Source of the DNA: a virus
Strand: one strand, 5' to 3'
IMG/VR virus record: IMGVR_UViG_3300036770_002966
Coordinates: 1 to 33,972 of that record
Length of the DNA stretch: 33,972 bases
Each line of letters begins with the position of its first letter. The first letter of the stretch is position 1. Of this stretch, positions 1 to 8,285 are shown piece by piece. The notes below the pieces were generated by a model. That model was not told the DNA's origin. It did no database searches and worked only from the letters and a program-made list of their open reading frames with translations. Both the position numbers and the translations under genes were made by a program.

Positions 1-978
1 GGTTCTGGCTACATCATCTACAACAACGCCACTCAGACATCGGCGACACAGATCAATGTTTCGCACCTGACGTTCGACAATTTTGATGTTGACATCTTCC
101 TGACCCTGCTCGGTGTCGGCGACGTTCTAATAATTCAGGACTCGACAGCTTCAAACGATTATCAGAAGTGGGAGATCAGCTCGGCACCGACGAATCAGGC
201 CGGCTACATCGAATACCCCGTCACGCTTCTTGACAGCGGTGGTGACGGCACGACCGGCTTCGCCAACGACCTCGAGGTGCTGTTCGCCATCTCCACCCAA
301 GGTCCGCAGGGCCCACAGGGTGCGCAGGGTGCTACCGGCCCTCAGGGCGCCGAGGGACCGCAAGGACCACAGGGCGACACTGGCGCTCAAGGTGCACAAG
401 GCCCGCAAGGTGATACTGGTGCTCAGGGTCCACAAGGCGCCCAGGGCGACACTGGCCCGCAAGGCGACACTGGTCCCCAGGGAGCGCAAGGTCCACAAGG
501 TGACACTGGCGCTCAGGGTCCACAAGGCGCACAGGGTGACACGGGCCCGCAAGGTGCGACTGGGCCGCAAGGGGACATTGGTCCGCAGGGCGCTCAGGGA
601 GCTCAGGGCGCTACTGGAGCTCAGGGCCCGCAGGGCCCACAGGGTGCGCAGGGTGCGACAGGTCCGGCCGGCCCGCAAGGCGACACCGGCCCACAAGGCG
701 CACAAGGCGCACAAGGCCCGCAGGGTGCCGCTGGGGCTCAAGGTGCAACCGGTCCTCAGGGTGCAACTGGCCCTCAGGGACCTGAAGGCCCTCAGGGCGC
801 TACTGGCCCGCAAGGTGCCGAGGGACCGCAGGGTGCGACTGGCCCGCAGGGTGATCAGGGCCCGCAGGGTGCCGAGGGTGCGCAAGGTTCACAGGGCCCG
901 CAGGGTGCACAAGGCCCCCAGGGCGCTGACGGTGTTGATGCCAGCGCTTTCAATCCATTCCTACTCATGGGAGCATGA
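1..978 (+). CDS. Collagen-like tail fibre protein, 3' part (5' end outside the window)
   Basis: The reading frame is open from base 1 to the TGA at 976-978. The first 100 residues form a non-collagenous domain (begins GSGYIIYNN). From base 301 to 930 there are 70 uninterrupted Gly-X-Y triplets, dominated by GPQ, GAQ, GDT and GAT, followed by a 15-residue tail ending FNPFLLMGA. Uninterrupted triplets are the hallmark of a collagen triple helix, known from phage and prophage side fibres. Bases 1-651 align gap-free with 33195-33845 (about 24 differences in the first 300 bases, five of them changing residues), and 652-778 is identical to the window end. This is therefore either the same gene in a second strain or a duplicated segment. 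It probably completes the gene that starts at 32367. The large open frames in other phases and on the other strand here are by-products of the triplet code. Confidence 0.85.
   Translation, partial: GSGYIIYNNATQTSATQINVSHLTFDNFDVDIFLTLLGVGDVLIIQDSTASNDYQKWEISSAPTNQAGYIEYPVTLLDSGGDGTTGFANDLEVLFAISTQGPQGPQGAQGATGPQGAEGPQGPQGDTGAQGAQGPQGDTGAQGPQGAQGDTGPQGDTGPQGAQGPQGDTGAQGPQGAQGDTGPQGATGPQGDIGPQGAQGAQGATGAQGPQGPQGAQGATGPAGPQGDTGPQGAQGAQGPQGAAGAQGATGPQGATGPQGPEGPQGATGPQGAEGPQGATGPQGDQGPQGAEGAQGSQGPQGAQGPQGADGVDASAFNPFLLMGA
652..778 (+). repeat. 127-bp exact repeat, copy 1 (identical to window end)
   Basis: These 127 bases are identical to 33846-33972. The base before the repeat differs (G at 651, A at 33845), and the other copy ends at the window end. 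A length of exactly 127 is what a de Bruijn assembler with k=127 leaves at a graph junction, so this is most likely the circular closure point rather than a biological repeat. It lies inside the collagen-like triplets. Confidence 0.9.
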
Positions 979-981
979 CAT

Positions 982-1311
982 ATGGCAACCGTCTACAAAG
1001 TTCTCGGTCAGGTCGAACCGGCCGCCACAACCGACACCACGCTCTATACGGTGCCGTCAGCGACGGAGGCTGTGTGCTCGACGCTTTCGGTGTGCAACAA
1101 GGCGGCGACGGCCGGCACGTTTCGTGTGCGAATCAAGATCAACAATGCCGCCGACGATGACAAGCAGTTCGTGGTTTATGACGCACCTATCGCCGCTAAG
1201 GACACGTTGTTGTTGACGTTCGGGGCGACGTTGGCGGCTGGTGATGTGGTTCGAGTGTATGCGTCATCGGCTGATGTGACTTTCCAGTTGTTTGGGTCGG
1301 AGATTTCCTGA
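982..1311 (+). CDS. Small tail-fibre-associated structural protein
   Basis: This 109-aa protein starts three bases after the fibre stop. It is rich in Thr, Ala and Val with alternating hydrophobic strands and no membrane segment, which suggests an all-beta fold. Proteins with this type of opening (MATVYKVLGQ) recur, from memory, next to tail-fibre genes of environmental phages, so a virion role in the fibre or adhesin complex is likely. The precise function is unknown. The next gene begins two bases after its stop, so it is co-translated with the receptor-binding cluster. Confidence 0.65.
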   Translation: MATVYKVLGQVEPAATTDTTLYTVPSATEAVCSTLSVCNKAATAGTFRVRIKINNAADDDKQFVVYDAPIAAKDTLLLTFGATLAAGDVVRVYASSADVTFQLFGSEIS

Positions 1312-1312
1312 T

Positions 1313-2215
1313 ATGGCGATCGTTTCGGTGAAGAACTCAACGATTGACGGTAAGGGTCGTTCACGTTCGATTGATTCTTTTGTTCCCAAAATTAGCGTTA
1401 CTTATCTTGTTATTGCAGGTGGTGGAGGCGGCGATCTTGGCGGCGGTGGCGGTGGCGCAGGTGGTTACCGATCTTCCGTAAGTGGCGAATCTTCGGGTGG
1501 TGGATCATCCGCAGAATCACCTTTGACATTGAGCACGGGTTTGGCTTATACCGTAACTGTTGGTGCTGGAGGAGCGTCACGCACAGACGGACCTAACAGC
1601 ATTTTTGCCAGCGTTACATCTACTGGGGGTGGCAAAGGTGGTCTTTTTGACAACAACGGGAGCACCGGAGGTTCTGGCGGCGGTGGAGGCGGGTCCGGTG
1701 CTGGAAACAACGCTCGACCCGGTGGTGCTGGCACCTCAAATCAAGGTTATGCCGGTGGTGCTGGCGGTGGTGCTGGGCCGACCGCAGTAAGAGGCGGTGG
1801 CGGTGGCGGTGGTGCTAATGCACAAGGATTCAATCACAACACCGGGACAGGTGGAGCAGGTGGAAGCGGTATCGCATCCTCGATAACTGGTAGTTCTGTT
1901 ACTCGTGGTGGCGGTGGAGGCGGTTGGGGTGGTTCTGCTGGTGGCTCGGGTGGCACGGGCGGCGGTGGTGCTGGATCGACTTCCGTTGGTACTGCTGGAA
2001 CAGCGAACACTGGTGGTGGCGGTGGTGGCGGCGATGGTCCTTCTACGAATCCTGGTGCCGGTGGATCAGGCGTAATCATTTTGAAATATGCAGACACTTA
2101 CACAGCCACTTTTTCTGCTGGAGTGACTGCGTCAACCCCACCAGCATCCGGTGGATTCAAAATTTCTACGATTACTGCCACATCAACGACTAGCGAAACG
2201 GTGACTTTCTCGTGA
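1313..2215 (+). CDS. Glycine-rich tail/adhesin protein
   Basis: This 300-aa protein starts at the ATG two bases after the previous stop. An in-frame start further upstream would overlap the preceding gene and is less likely. After about 35 residues comes a hydrophobic strand (TYLVIAGGGGG) and then about 190 residues of poly-Gly runs broken by short beta-like segments. A Thr/Ser-rich C-terminal stretch of about 40 residues follows. The arrangement resembles glycine-rich phage tail domains and, distantly, the poly-glycine sandwich of T-even Gp38 adhesins. A receptor-binding or fibre-tip role is inferred from composition and position after the collagen fibre. Exact homology cannot be judged because glycine-rich sequence gives misleading similarity. 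Confidence 0.7.
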   Translation: MAIVSVKNSTIDGKGRSRSIDSFVPKISVTYLVIAGGGGGDLGGGGGGAGGYRSSVSGESSGGGSSAESPLTLSTGLAYTVTVGAGGASRTDGPNSIFASVTSTGGGKGGLFDNNGSTGGSGGGGGGSGAGNNARPGGAGTSNQGYAGGAGGGAGPTAVRGGGGGGGANAQGFNHNTGTGGAGGSGIASSITGSSVTRGGGGGGWGGSAGGSGGTGGGGAGSTSVGTAGTANTGGGGGGGDGPSTNPGAGGSGVIILKYADTYTATFSAGVTASTPPASGGFKISTITATSTTSETVTFS

Positions 2216-2598
2216 GCCATTTTGCGAAACTAGATGAAAATAACGTTGTTGTTTTTGTGACCGTCGGCCGTAAAGAAGACGATGGTAAAGAGACCGAACT
2301 TTGCGCTCGCACTGGCGATCGTTACGTTCAAACCTCATTCAATACCCGTGGTGGAGTTCATTACGATCCAAACACCGGGGAACCTTCTGACGATCAATCA
2401 AAAGCACTTCGGAAGAATTACGCCGGGATCGGCTACATCTATGATGAGGCTCGAGATGCCTTCATTCCTCCACGACCTTTTCCAAGTTGGTCACTGGATG
2501 ATCAAACTTGTTTATGGGTGGCGCCGATTCCTAAGCCCAATGATGGAAATTTTTATGTTTGGAATGAAGAATTACTCAATTGGATAATTGGTGAGTAG
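2212..2598 (+). CDS. Conserved tail-fibre-region protein
   Basis: This 128-aa protein begins at a GTG that overlaps the previous stop (GTGA). It has a recognisable conserved core, with MSHFAKLDENNVV at the N-terminus, TRGGVHYDPNTGE near residue 45, and LRKNYAGIGYIYD..RDAFIPPRPFPSW near residues 66-92. This domain occurs, from memory, in cyanophages and other aquatic phages next to fibre genes. Its role is unknown, but it is presumably a virion or fibre-attachment protein. The base composition becomes more AT-rich here than in the head genes, suggesting separate ancestry of this cluster. Confidence 0.65.
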   Translation: MSHFAKLDENNVVVFVTVGRKEDDGKETELCARTGDRYVQTSFNTRGGVHYDPNTGEPSDDQSKALRKNYAGIGYIYDEARDAFIPPRPFPSWSLDDQTCLWVAPIPKPNDGNFYVWNEELLNWIIGE

Positions 2599-2606
2599 GA
2601 GTCAAA

Positions 2607-3230
2607 ATGAACCGCCCAACAAAAAAGAAACAATCTAACTCAATTTTAGATACAAACACAGGCGCATGGCCTCTGTACCTTGATCACGTTGAAAATTGGG
2701 CTTGGAAAAAATCAGTTTTTTCAGATGATGAATTGGATGAAATTATCCGATTGGGCAACTCACTCAATCTTGACGAAGCAACGACGATCGGCAATACAAA
2801 TACAAAAAAAATTAGAAATTCGTCAGTTAGATTCCTTTTCCCGAACGAATCAAGTTCATGGATTTTTGCGAAATTGACCGATGCGGTCAATCAAATAAAT
2901 GAACAATTTTTCAAATTCGATTTGACGGGATTTGAGCAAGGTTTGCAGTTCACACGCTATTCGGCACCAGATCAGCACTATGAATGGCATCTCGATCGGG
3001 ACTACATGACGCCGACGAGGAAACTCTCTCTTTCAGTGCAATTATCTGATCCGAAAGATTACAAAGGCGGCCAACTTCAATTGAAGTATGGGCGCACTGA
3101 CACAACCATCAAGTGCGAGAGGGGATTGATTAGTTTTTTCCCGTCTTACACCTTGCATCGAGTAAAGCCGGTGACTGAGGGTACTCGGTATAGTTTAGTT
3201 GCTTGGATTAGTGGGCCGCCTTTCAAATGA
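2607..3230 (+). CDS. 2-oxoglutarate/Fe(II)-dependent oxygenase, prolyl-hydroxylase-like
   Basis: This 207-aa protein has the double-stranded beta-helix signature of the 2OG-Fe(II) family. The iron ligands are H128 and D130 (WHLDRD) and the distal H184 (LHRVKPV). R194 (EGTRYSLVAW) is the expected 2-oxoglutarate-binding residue. The C-terminal half matches prolyl-4-hydroxylase-type (P4Hc/PKHD) enzymes. The family uses O2 and 2-oxoglutarate to hydroxylate a substrate, often a protein side chain. It sits four genes after a collagen-like fibre and overlaps a glycosyltransferase, so a virion fibre is an attractive substrate. That is inference, and host proteins or nucleic acid are alternatives. Part of the gene is AT-rich (20 G/C of 60 at 2701-2760). 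Similar enzymes are known in cyanophage fibre regions. Confidence 0.85.
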   Translation: MNRPTKKKQSNSILDTNTGAWPLYLDHVENWAWKKSVFSDDELDEIIRLGNSLNLDEATTIGNTNTKKIRNSSVRFLFPNESSSWIFAKLTDAVNQINEQFFKFDLTGFEQGLQFTRYSAPDQHYEWHLDRDYMTPTRKLSLSVQLSDPKDYKGGQLQLKYGRTDTTIKCERGLISFFPSYTLHRVKPVTEGTRYSLVAWISGPPFK

Positions 3231-4030
3231 TCAGTGTCATTACGCCCACCTATAAAACTCCAGCCCATCTATTAGCGAGAACGTGGGCGAGTCTCAAAGC
3301 CCAAACCATGACCGATTGGGAATGGGTCGTTTGGGACGACACGCCGAACAGTAACCAGGTTTGGCGCCAGTTGTATGGCATGGCGGCCGATGAGCGTTAC
3401 CGGCTCCGAGCATTCAGGGGTCACACTCATTCGGGTCGGATCGGCGAGGTGAAGCGGAACGCCAGCATGGTTGCGGCCGGCCAGATCATTGTTGAACTTG
3501 ATCACGACGATGAGCTGACACCCGATTGCTTGGCTGAACTTGAGCAAGCGTTCGCTGATCCTGAAGTCGGGTTTGCCTATTCGGACTGGTGTGAGATTCT
3601 GCCTGACGGCCAATCCGGCCGTTATCCGAAAGGCTGGGCTTTCGGTTTCGGCGCCGACTATTGGTCAGACCAGTACGGTTGTTGGGTGATGTCAGCCCCG
3701 CCAGTCAACGAAATCACGATGAATCACATCGTTTCAGCACCGAATCATGTGCGTGCGTGGCGGGCCGATGTCTACCGGCAACTCAACGGCCACGATGCCG
3801 CCTATCCGGTAGCCGATGATTATGAGTTGTGTGTGCGGACTTTCCTGGCAACCAGGATGGTTCACATACCTAAAATGCTGTATAAGCAACATATTGGGCC
3901 GATGACCGCTCAACGGACCCGAAATCAGCAGATTCAGACCTTGGTGGCCGACATTTCGGCCCGTTATAGAACCCAAATTCACGATAGATGCGTCGAATTG
4001 GGGTTAGAAATCCGAGAAACAGCCGTATGA
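3227..4030 (+). CDS. Family 2 glycosyltransferase
   Basis: This 267-aa GT-A fold enzyme overlaps the oxygenase stop (ATGA). The N-terminal strand MISVITPTYKT and the WDDTP motif (D37, D38) bind nucleotide. The metal-binding DxD is LDHDDEL (D92, D94, D95). The length and order match inverting GT2 enzymes, which transfer a sugar from a nucleotide-sugar donor. Its tight coupling to the oxygenase and fibre genes suggests modification of a virion protein, though phage GT2 enzymes may instead modify host surface glycans or DNA. No membrane segment is evident, so it is probably cytosolic. Confidence 0.85.
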   Translation: MISVITPTYKTPAHLLARTWASLKAQTMTDWEWVVWDDTPNSNQVWRQLYGMAADERYRLRAFRGHTHSGRIGEVKRNASMVAAGQIIVELDHDDELTPDCLAELEQAFADPEVGFAYSDWCEILPDGQSGRYPKGWAFGFGADYWSDQYGCWVMSAPPVNEITMNHIVSAPNHVRAWRADVYRQLNGHDAAYPVADDYELCVRTFLATRMVHIPKMLYKQHIGPMTAQRTRNQQIQTLVADISARYRTQIHDRCVELGLEIRETAV

Positions 4031-4059
4031 ACATCAAAATCAAGGCAGGTGGCCGCTAA

Positions 4060-5334
4060 ATGCTCACAAAATTGGCTCGTCGCCGGCCGGAACAACGAGA
4101 AGCACAGTTCTCATGGCCTGATTACCTGCGACTTTGGGAAAGATTCGGCTACAACGGTGTCACCTATATCGTGCCGTCGGGCGGTTTGGCTGATCTGAGC
4201 GCTTTGCAGGCCACCGAGAACCCGATCGTCGCCGCCTGCATCAACACACGCCTGCTGGTGTTTTCTGAGGTGCGGTTTACCTATCAGCGTTGGTCGGCCG
4301 GTCGCCCTGGCGAGTATTACGGCACTCCGACATTGAGCCTGCTCGAGCGTCCGTGGCCCGGTGCTACCACCGGCGACCTCCTGGCCCGCATGGAAGTTGA
4401 CGCCAGCCTCTACGGCAACTCGTATTGGGTGGCTCAGAACAACGAGCTCATCCGGTTGGAGCCGAGCCGAGTGATCATTGCTTCGGCCGACGTTGTTGAT
4501 CCGGTAACGGATATGCCATTCGGCCGGCGCCTCGTCGGCTACTCCTACGTCAACGACAAACACGAAGAAATCGCTTTCTTCACCCCCGACGAGGTCGCCC
4601 ACTACAAGCCCCTGGCCGACCCACGCCACCCGTTTCGGGGCGCCGCTTGGCTGACCTCGGTCCTGTCCGACGCCACGGCCGATGATGAGATGACGACCTA
4701 TAAGCACGCCTTTTTGGCGAATGCTGCGACCCCGAACCTGGTCGTCAAGTTTGAGCCTGGTGTGTCGGAGGATGCGTTCAAGAAGTTCAAGGAGCGCTTG
4801 GAGTCGAACCATCGTGGCTCGGCCCAAGGCTTCAAGACCCTGTATCTCGGTTCGGGTGCCGATGTGAAAACCATCGGTTCGACGCTTGATCAACTGAATT
4901 TCAAGGCGGTTCAGGGTGCCGGGGAAACCCGTATCGCTGCCGCCGCCGGCGTACCCGCCTCCATTCTCGGCATCAGCGAAGGTTTGGCTGGTTCGGCGTT
5001 GAATGCCGGAAACTATACGGCGGCTCGTCGCCGGTTCGCCGATGGCACGATGCGCCCGTTATGGCGGGCCGCCGCCTCGGCTTTGCAGACTTTGGTGCCA
5101 CCGCCGGATGGTGGCTCTCGGTTGTGGTATGACGATCGGGATGTGTCGTTCTTGCAGGAAGATGTGCTCGACGCCGCCGACATCCGGGCCCGTGATGCCC
5201 AAACCATGCGAACCCTCGTTGACGGCGGTTTCGATCCTCAGTCAGTGATCGACGCCGTCACAACCGGCGACATGAGTCGCCTCACCCACACCGGCACACT
5301 GTCGGTCCAGTTGCAAGCGCCAGGAGCAGCCTGA
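4060..5334 (+). CDS. Portal protein (HK97 family)
   Basis: This 424-aa protein has the length and motif order of HK97-type portals. Recognisable points are ENPIVAACINTR (helix near residues 53-64), MEVDASLYGNSYW near residue 111, LEPSRVII and the ASILGISEGLAGSALNAGNY region near residues 308-327. Twelve copies form the ring through which DNA enters the capsid. The start abuts a preceding TAA, with a possible Shine-Dalgarno (AAGGCAGG) about 12 bases upstream. The next gene (protease) overlaps its stop by one base. The terminase lies about 9 kb away around the circle with the fibre cluster in between, which is not the usual adjacent terminase-portal order. Confidence 0.9.
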   Translation: MLTKLARRRPEQREAQFSWPDYLRLWERFGYNGVTYIVPSGGLADLSALQATENPIVAACINTRLLVFSEVRFTYQRWSAGRPGEYYGTPTLSLLERPWPGATTGDLLARMEVDASLYGNSYWVAQNNELIRLEPSRVIIASADVVDPVTDMPFGRRLVGYSYVNDKHEEIAFFTPDEVAHYKPLADPRHPFRGAAWLTSVLSDATADDEMTTYKHAFLANAATPNLVVKFEPGVSEDAFKKFKERLESNHRGSAQGFKTLYLGSGADVKTIGSTLDQLNFKAVQGAGETRIAAAAGVPASILGISEGLAGSALNAGNYTAARRRFADGTMRPLWRAAASALQTLVPPPDGGSRLWYDDRDVSFLQEDVLDAADIRARDAQTMRTLVDGGFDPQSVIDAVTTGDMSRLTHTGTLSVQLQAPGAA

Positions 5335-6782
5335 TGCCCTACTTCATCACCGACGAATCAGCAGAATGCTCCGGCTGGGCGGTCATCAAAGATGACGGCG
5401 AAGTGATCGGCTGTCACGCCACCAAGAGTGACGCTGTTGATCAGATGGTGGCCGTGAGTATTGCCGAAGGGATTGAGCCTGGTGGTGAGCGATCGGTGCG
5501 AGAACTGCCGGATGCGTATCGGCCGGCCGTGTCGGAGGATGTGCCGGAAGGTCGGGCTTGCGGAAACTGTGTTCACTACAACGAGGACATGGTGAACGAG
5601 GACGGTGTTCGAGTTTGGTGCAACTTGTGGGAAGATTGGGTCCGAGGCGACCATTATTGTGACCGATGGGAACCAGCCGGCCGTTACAACAAAGACGACG
5701 AGGATGAGGAACGGCAGGTCGACCTTGATCTGCCCGACTACATTCGGTCGGCGGCCGCTCGGGGCCTCGAGCTCCGTGACGAAGGCTTCGGCGGTGACGG
5801 CCTCGTACCTCGCACGATCCGTGAGGCCCGCCAGATGGCAAACGGCGAAATCAGCGAAGACAAGGTGATCCGAGCGAACGCTTGGGGTGCCCGCCACGCC
5901 GTCGACCTCGACGCCCCCGCTAATTCGGATGCTGATGCTGATGGCTGGCCGGGTAACGGTGCCGTCGCCCACTATTTGTGGGGAATTGACCCTCTCAACC
6001 CTGAACCGGCCCGTAACTGGTTCGCTCGGAAAGCCGAGCAGATCAAGGCCGAGTCTGAGGAAGGTGAAAGAATGACCATGACCGAAACCGAACCTGTGAT
6101 GGACGCCCCGAAGGATTCTTTGGTGCGCCATGTCGAGTTCCGAGCCGAACCATCCGGCGACGGCCTCACCCTCGAGGGATATGCCGCAGTGTTCAACGAG
6201 TGGACCGATATTGACTCTTGGGAAGGCACATTTAGGGAGCGGATCGCCCCCGGCGCCTTCAAAAAGACCTTGTCGGAGCGCACCCCGATCCTCCAGTTTG
6301 ACCACGGCACCCACCCCCTCATCGGCTCCCTGCCGTTGGGTGTATTCACTTCGATCAAGGAAGACGAGCATGGCCTTCGGGTCAAGGCCCGCCTGTCCGA
6401 TAACTGGTTGGTGCAGCCGATCCGTGATGCGATCCGTGACGGTGCGATCACCGGAATGTCGTTCCGGTTCCGTGTCATCCGTGATGCCTGGGGCAAGGGA
6501 CGGGACAAAATGGCGGAGCGTACCATCAATGAGGTAGCCTTGTATGAGGCCGGGCCCGTGGTTTTCCCGGCCTACGAACAAACCACAGTTGGAGTGCGTA
6601 GCCGAGAAGTTCTCACTGCGCTCAACGACCCGGAAGTGCGAGTCGAATTGGCTCGTTGCCTCCTCACCGGCACCGACAGCACGTTGGCCGCCGACATAAC
6701 CGCCGAAACCGACGAGCCGCAGACGCACTCGACGAGGACACAAGCACAACGACGAGCCATCCTGGCTCTACGCAACCTTTAG
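5334..6782 (+). CDS. Prohead maturation protease with long N-terminal extension
   Basis: This 482-aa protein has several parts. Residues 1-50 form a small domain with KDDGEVIGCHATKSDA. A Cys cluster (C76, C79, C96, C109) follows. Around residues 145-236 is a domain with GLVPRTIREARQMANGEISEDK and a VAHYLWG motif, found in other phage head genes. From about residue 264 comes the U35/S78-type prohead protease, with the likely catalytic His in FDHGTHPLIG (H324) and Ser in GMSFRFR (S376). The protease would cleave scaffold and capsid N-termini during head maturation. An in-frame ATG at 6072 (M247), preceded by AAGGTGAAAG, would yield a 236-aa protease of usual length, so two products are plausible. 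The Cys cluster could bind metal (inference). Confidence 0.85.
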   Translation: MPYFITDESAECSGWAVIKDDGEVIGCHATKSDAVDQMVAVSIAEGIEPGGERSVRELPDAYRPAVSEDVPEGRACGNCVHYNEDMVNEDGVRVWCNLWEDWVRGDHYCDRWEPAGRYNKDDEDEERQVDLDLPDYIRSAAARGLELRDEGFGGDGLVPRTIREARQMANGEISEDKVIRANAWGARHAVDLDAPANSDADADGWPGNGAVAHYLWGIDPLNPEPARNWFARKAEQIKAESEEGERMTMTETEPVMDAPKDSLVRHVEFRAEPSGDGLTLEGYAAVFNEWTDIDSWEGTFRERIAPGAFKKTLSERTPILQFDHGTHPLIGSLPLGVFTSIKEDEHGLRVKARLSDNWLVQPIRDAIRDGAITGMSFRFRVIRDAWGKGRDKMAERTINEVALYEAGPVVFPAYEQTTVGVRSREVLTALNDPEVRVELARCLLTGTDSTLAADITAETDEPQTHSTRTQAQRRAILALRNL

Positions 6783-6797
6783 AAAGAGGAAAACCCT

Positions 6798-8186
6798 ATG
6801 AAGCTCGATGAGCTCCGTTCCTCCGTTGCGGCCCTGAAGTCCGAAATCGAGACTCTGGCCGCCGCCGAGGACATCACCCCCGAGCAGGACGCCCGTTTGT
6901 CGGCTGCCCTGGACGAGTTCGAGGCCCGCAAGTCCGACCTGGACGCCGCTGAGGCTCGTGCTGCCCGTATCGAAGCGGCCAAGTCGGTCGTCACTGAGCG
7001 TGCCGCCGGATTCGACGCCCCCCAGATCATGAAGCGCACCGAAACAAATGTGGATGTCCGTTCGGCTTCCCGCATGGAAATCCGTGACGCTGCTCTCAAG
7101 ATCGTTGAGAAGGACGGCAAGGGCCTTGGCGCCCGTCAGCTCGACCATGTCGATCGCCTCCTCAACACTCGTAACGGCAACACCGACGGCGGCGAAATCG
7201 CCAAGCGCATGGTTCTCACCGAGACTGACGCCTACCGTTCGGCGTTCGTCAAGGGTGTCACCCAGGCCGCCCCGGCGTACACCGCTGAGGAAGCCGCTGC
7301 GATCAACGAGTTCCGTGCCGCCGCCCTCTCGCCCGATTCCGCGGGTGGCTTCGGTGTGCCGGTCCTGATCGACCCCACCATCATCCTCACCTCCGGTGCG
7401 GCCGATGCCCCGATCCTCAACCTCGCTCGCATCGTGACCGTCACGACCGACGCCTGGAAGGGTGTTTCGTCGGCCGGCGTGTCGTGGTCGTATGACGCTG
7501 AGGCTTCGGAAGTGTCCGACGACGCTCCGACGCTCGCCCAGCCGTCGATCGACATCTACACGGCTCGAGGCTTCATCCCCTACTCGATCGAAGTGGGCCA
7601 GGATTACCCCGGTTTCGCCGAGGAAATGCGCCGCCTGCTCGACGAGGGCTACGTCAACCTCGTCGCCTCGCAGTCGATGACCGGCTCGACGCCTGTCGGC
7701 ATCTTCACCGCTCTGGACGCCAACACGAACGTCGAAGTCGTCGTGACGACCGACGGCCTGTTCGGCGCTGTCGACCTCCTCAACGTGTGGAAGTCGCTGC
7801 CGGAGCGTTACAAGGCGAACGCCACCTGGATCATGTCGACCGACGTGGAGAACGAGATTCGCACGTTCTCGTCGACCAACTCGGGTGCGTACTACACCGT
7901 CAACATCTCGCAGGGTGGAGTTGGAACGCTGTTCGGCCGTCCGGTCGTCACCACCGACTACGCCCCCGAGTTCACCGGCACCACGGGTGCCGCAAACATC
8001 CTCGTGGTGGGCGACTTCAGCAACTTCGTTGTCGCTCAGCGTGCAGGCATGACCGTCGAACTGGTTTCGCACCTGTTCGGCACCACGAACAACCGGCCCA
8101 CCGGCCAGCGTGGATGGTTCGCCTACGCCCGCCACGGCTTCGACTCGGTCAACGACAACGCTTTCCGCTTGTTGCAGAACACCTGA
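6798..8186 (+). CDS. Major capsid protein (HK97 fold)
   Basis: This 462-aa protein follows a good Shine-Dalgarno (AGAGGA). Residues 1-70 are charged and predicted coiled-coil, matching the scaffolding delta domain that the protease upstream removes. The body has HK97 gp5 features: SPDSAGGFGVPVLIDPT near residue 180, a SVSWSYDAEAS-like strand, and the C-terminal part with LFGRPVVTTDYAPEF and GDFSNFVVAQRAGM. It forms the icosahedral shell. Codon use is highly biased, as expected for the most abundant product, which also creates a long antisense open frame that is not a gene. A hairpin follows at 8211-8235. Confidence 0.92.
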   Translation: MKLDELRSSVAALKSEIETLAAAEDITPEQDARLSAALDEFEARKSDLDAAEARAARIEAAKSVVTERAAGFDAPQIMKRTETNVDVRSASRMEIRDAALKIVEKDGKGLGARQLDHVDRLLNTRNGNTDGGEIAKRMVLTETDAYRSAFVKGVTQAAPAYTAEEAAAINEFRAAALSPDSAGGFGVPVLIDPTIILTSGAADAPILNLARIVTVTTDAWKGVSSAGVSWSYDAEASEVSDDAPTLAQPSIDIYTARGFIPYSIEVGQDYPGFAEEMRRLLDEGYVNLVASQSMTGSTPVGIFTALDANTNVEVVVTTDGLFGAVDLLNVWKSLPERYKANATWIMSTDVENEIRTFSSTNSGAYYTVNISQGGVGTLFGRPVVTTDYAPEFTGTTGAANILVVGDFSNFVVAQRAGMTVELVSHLFGTTNNRPTGQRGWFAYARHGFDSVNDNAFRLLQNT

Positions 8187-8210
8187 TCTGACTGAGCAAT
8201 ACGTCCCCTG

Positions 8211-8235
8211 CCGGCCGTTCGGGCGGTTCGGCCGG
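8211..8235 (+). terminator. Hairpin after capsid gene (possible attenuator)
   Basis: CCGGCCG (8211-8217) pairs perfectly with CGGCCGG (8229-8235) around an 11-base loop, 25 bases after the capsid stop. No T-run follows, so it may be a partial terminator or an RNA-stability element that sets high capsid expression relative to downstream genes. The rest of 8187-8285 holds only the strong Shine-Dalgarno AAGGAGGA for the next gene. Confidence 0.35.
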
Positions 8236-8285
8236 TGGGGGGCACCGCCCAACCCAATCGCCCAACTTCAAGGAGGAACTGCCCA

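Noticed and set aside
301-930. Short regular DNA repeats resembling a CRISPR or satellite array
   Set aside because: The period is 9 bases or multiples, fully coding as Gly-X-Y, with no conserved palindromic repeat or unique spacers and no cas genes.
5358-6749. 463-codon open frame on the - strand opposite the protease gene
   Set aside because: Same shadow effect; composition is irregular and no recognisable domain is present.
6768-8252. 494-codon open frame on the - strand opposite the capsid gene
   Set aside because: It mirrors the capsid gene almost exactly; strong codon bias removes antisense stops. The sense frame has a full capsid match and ribosome site, the antisense frame has neither.
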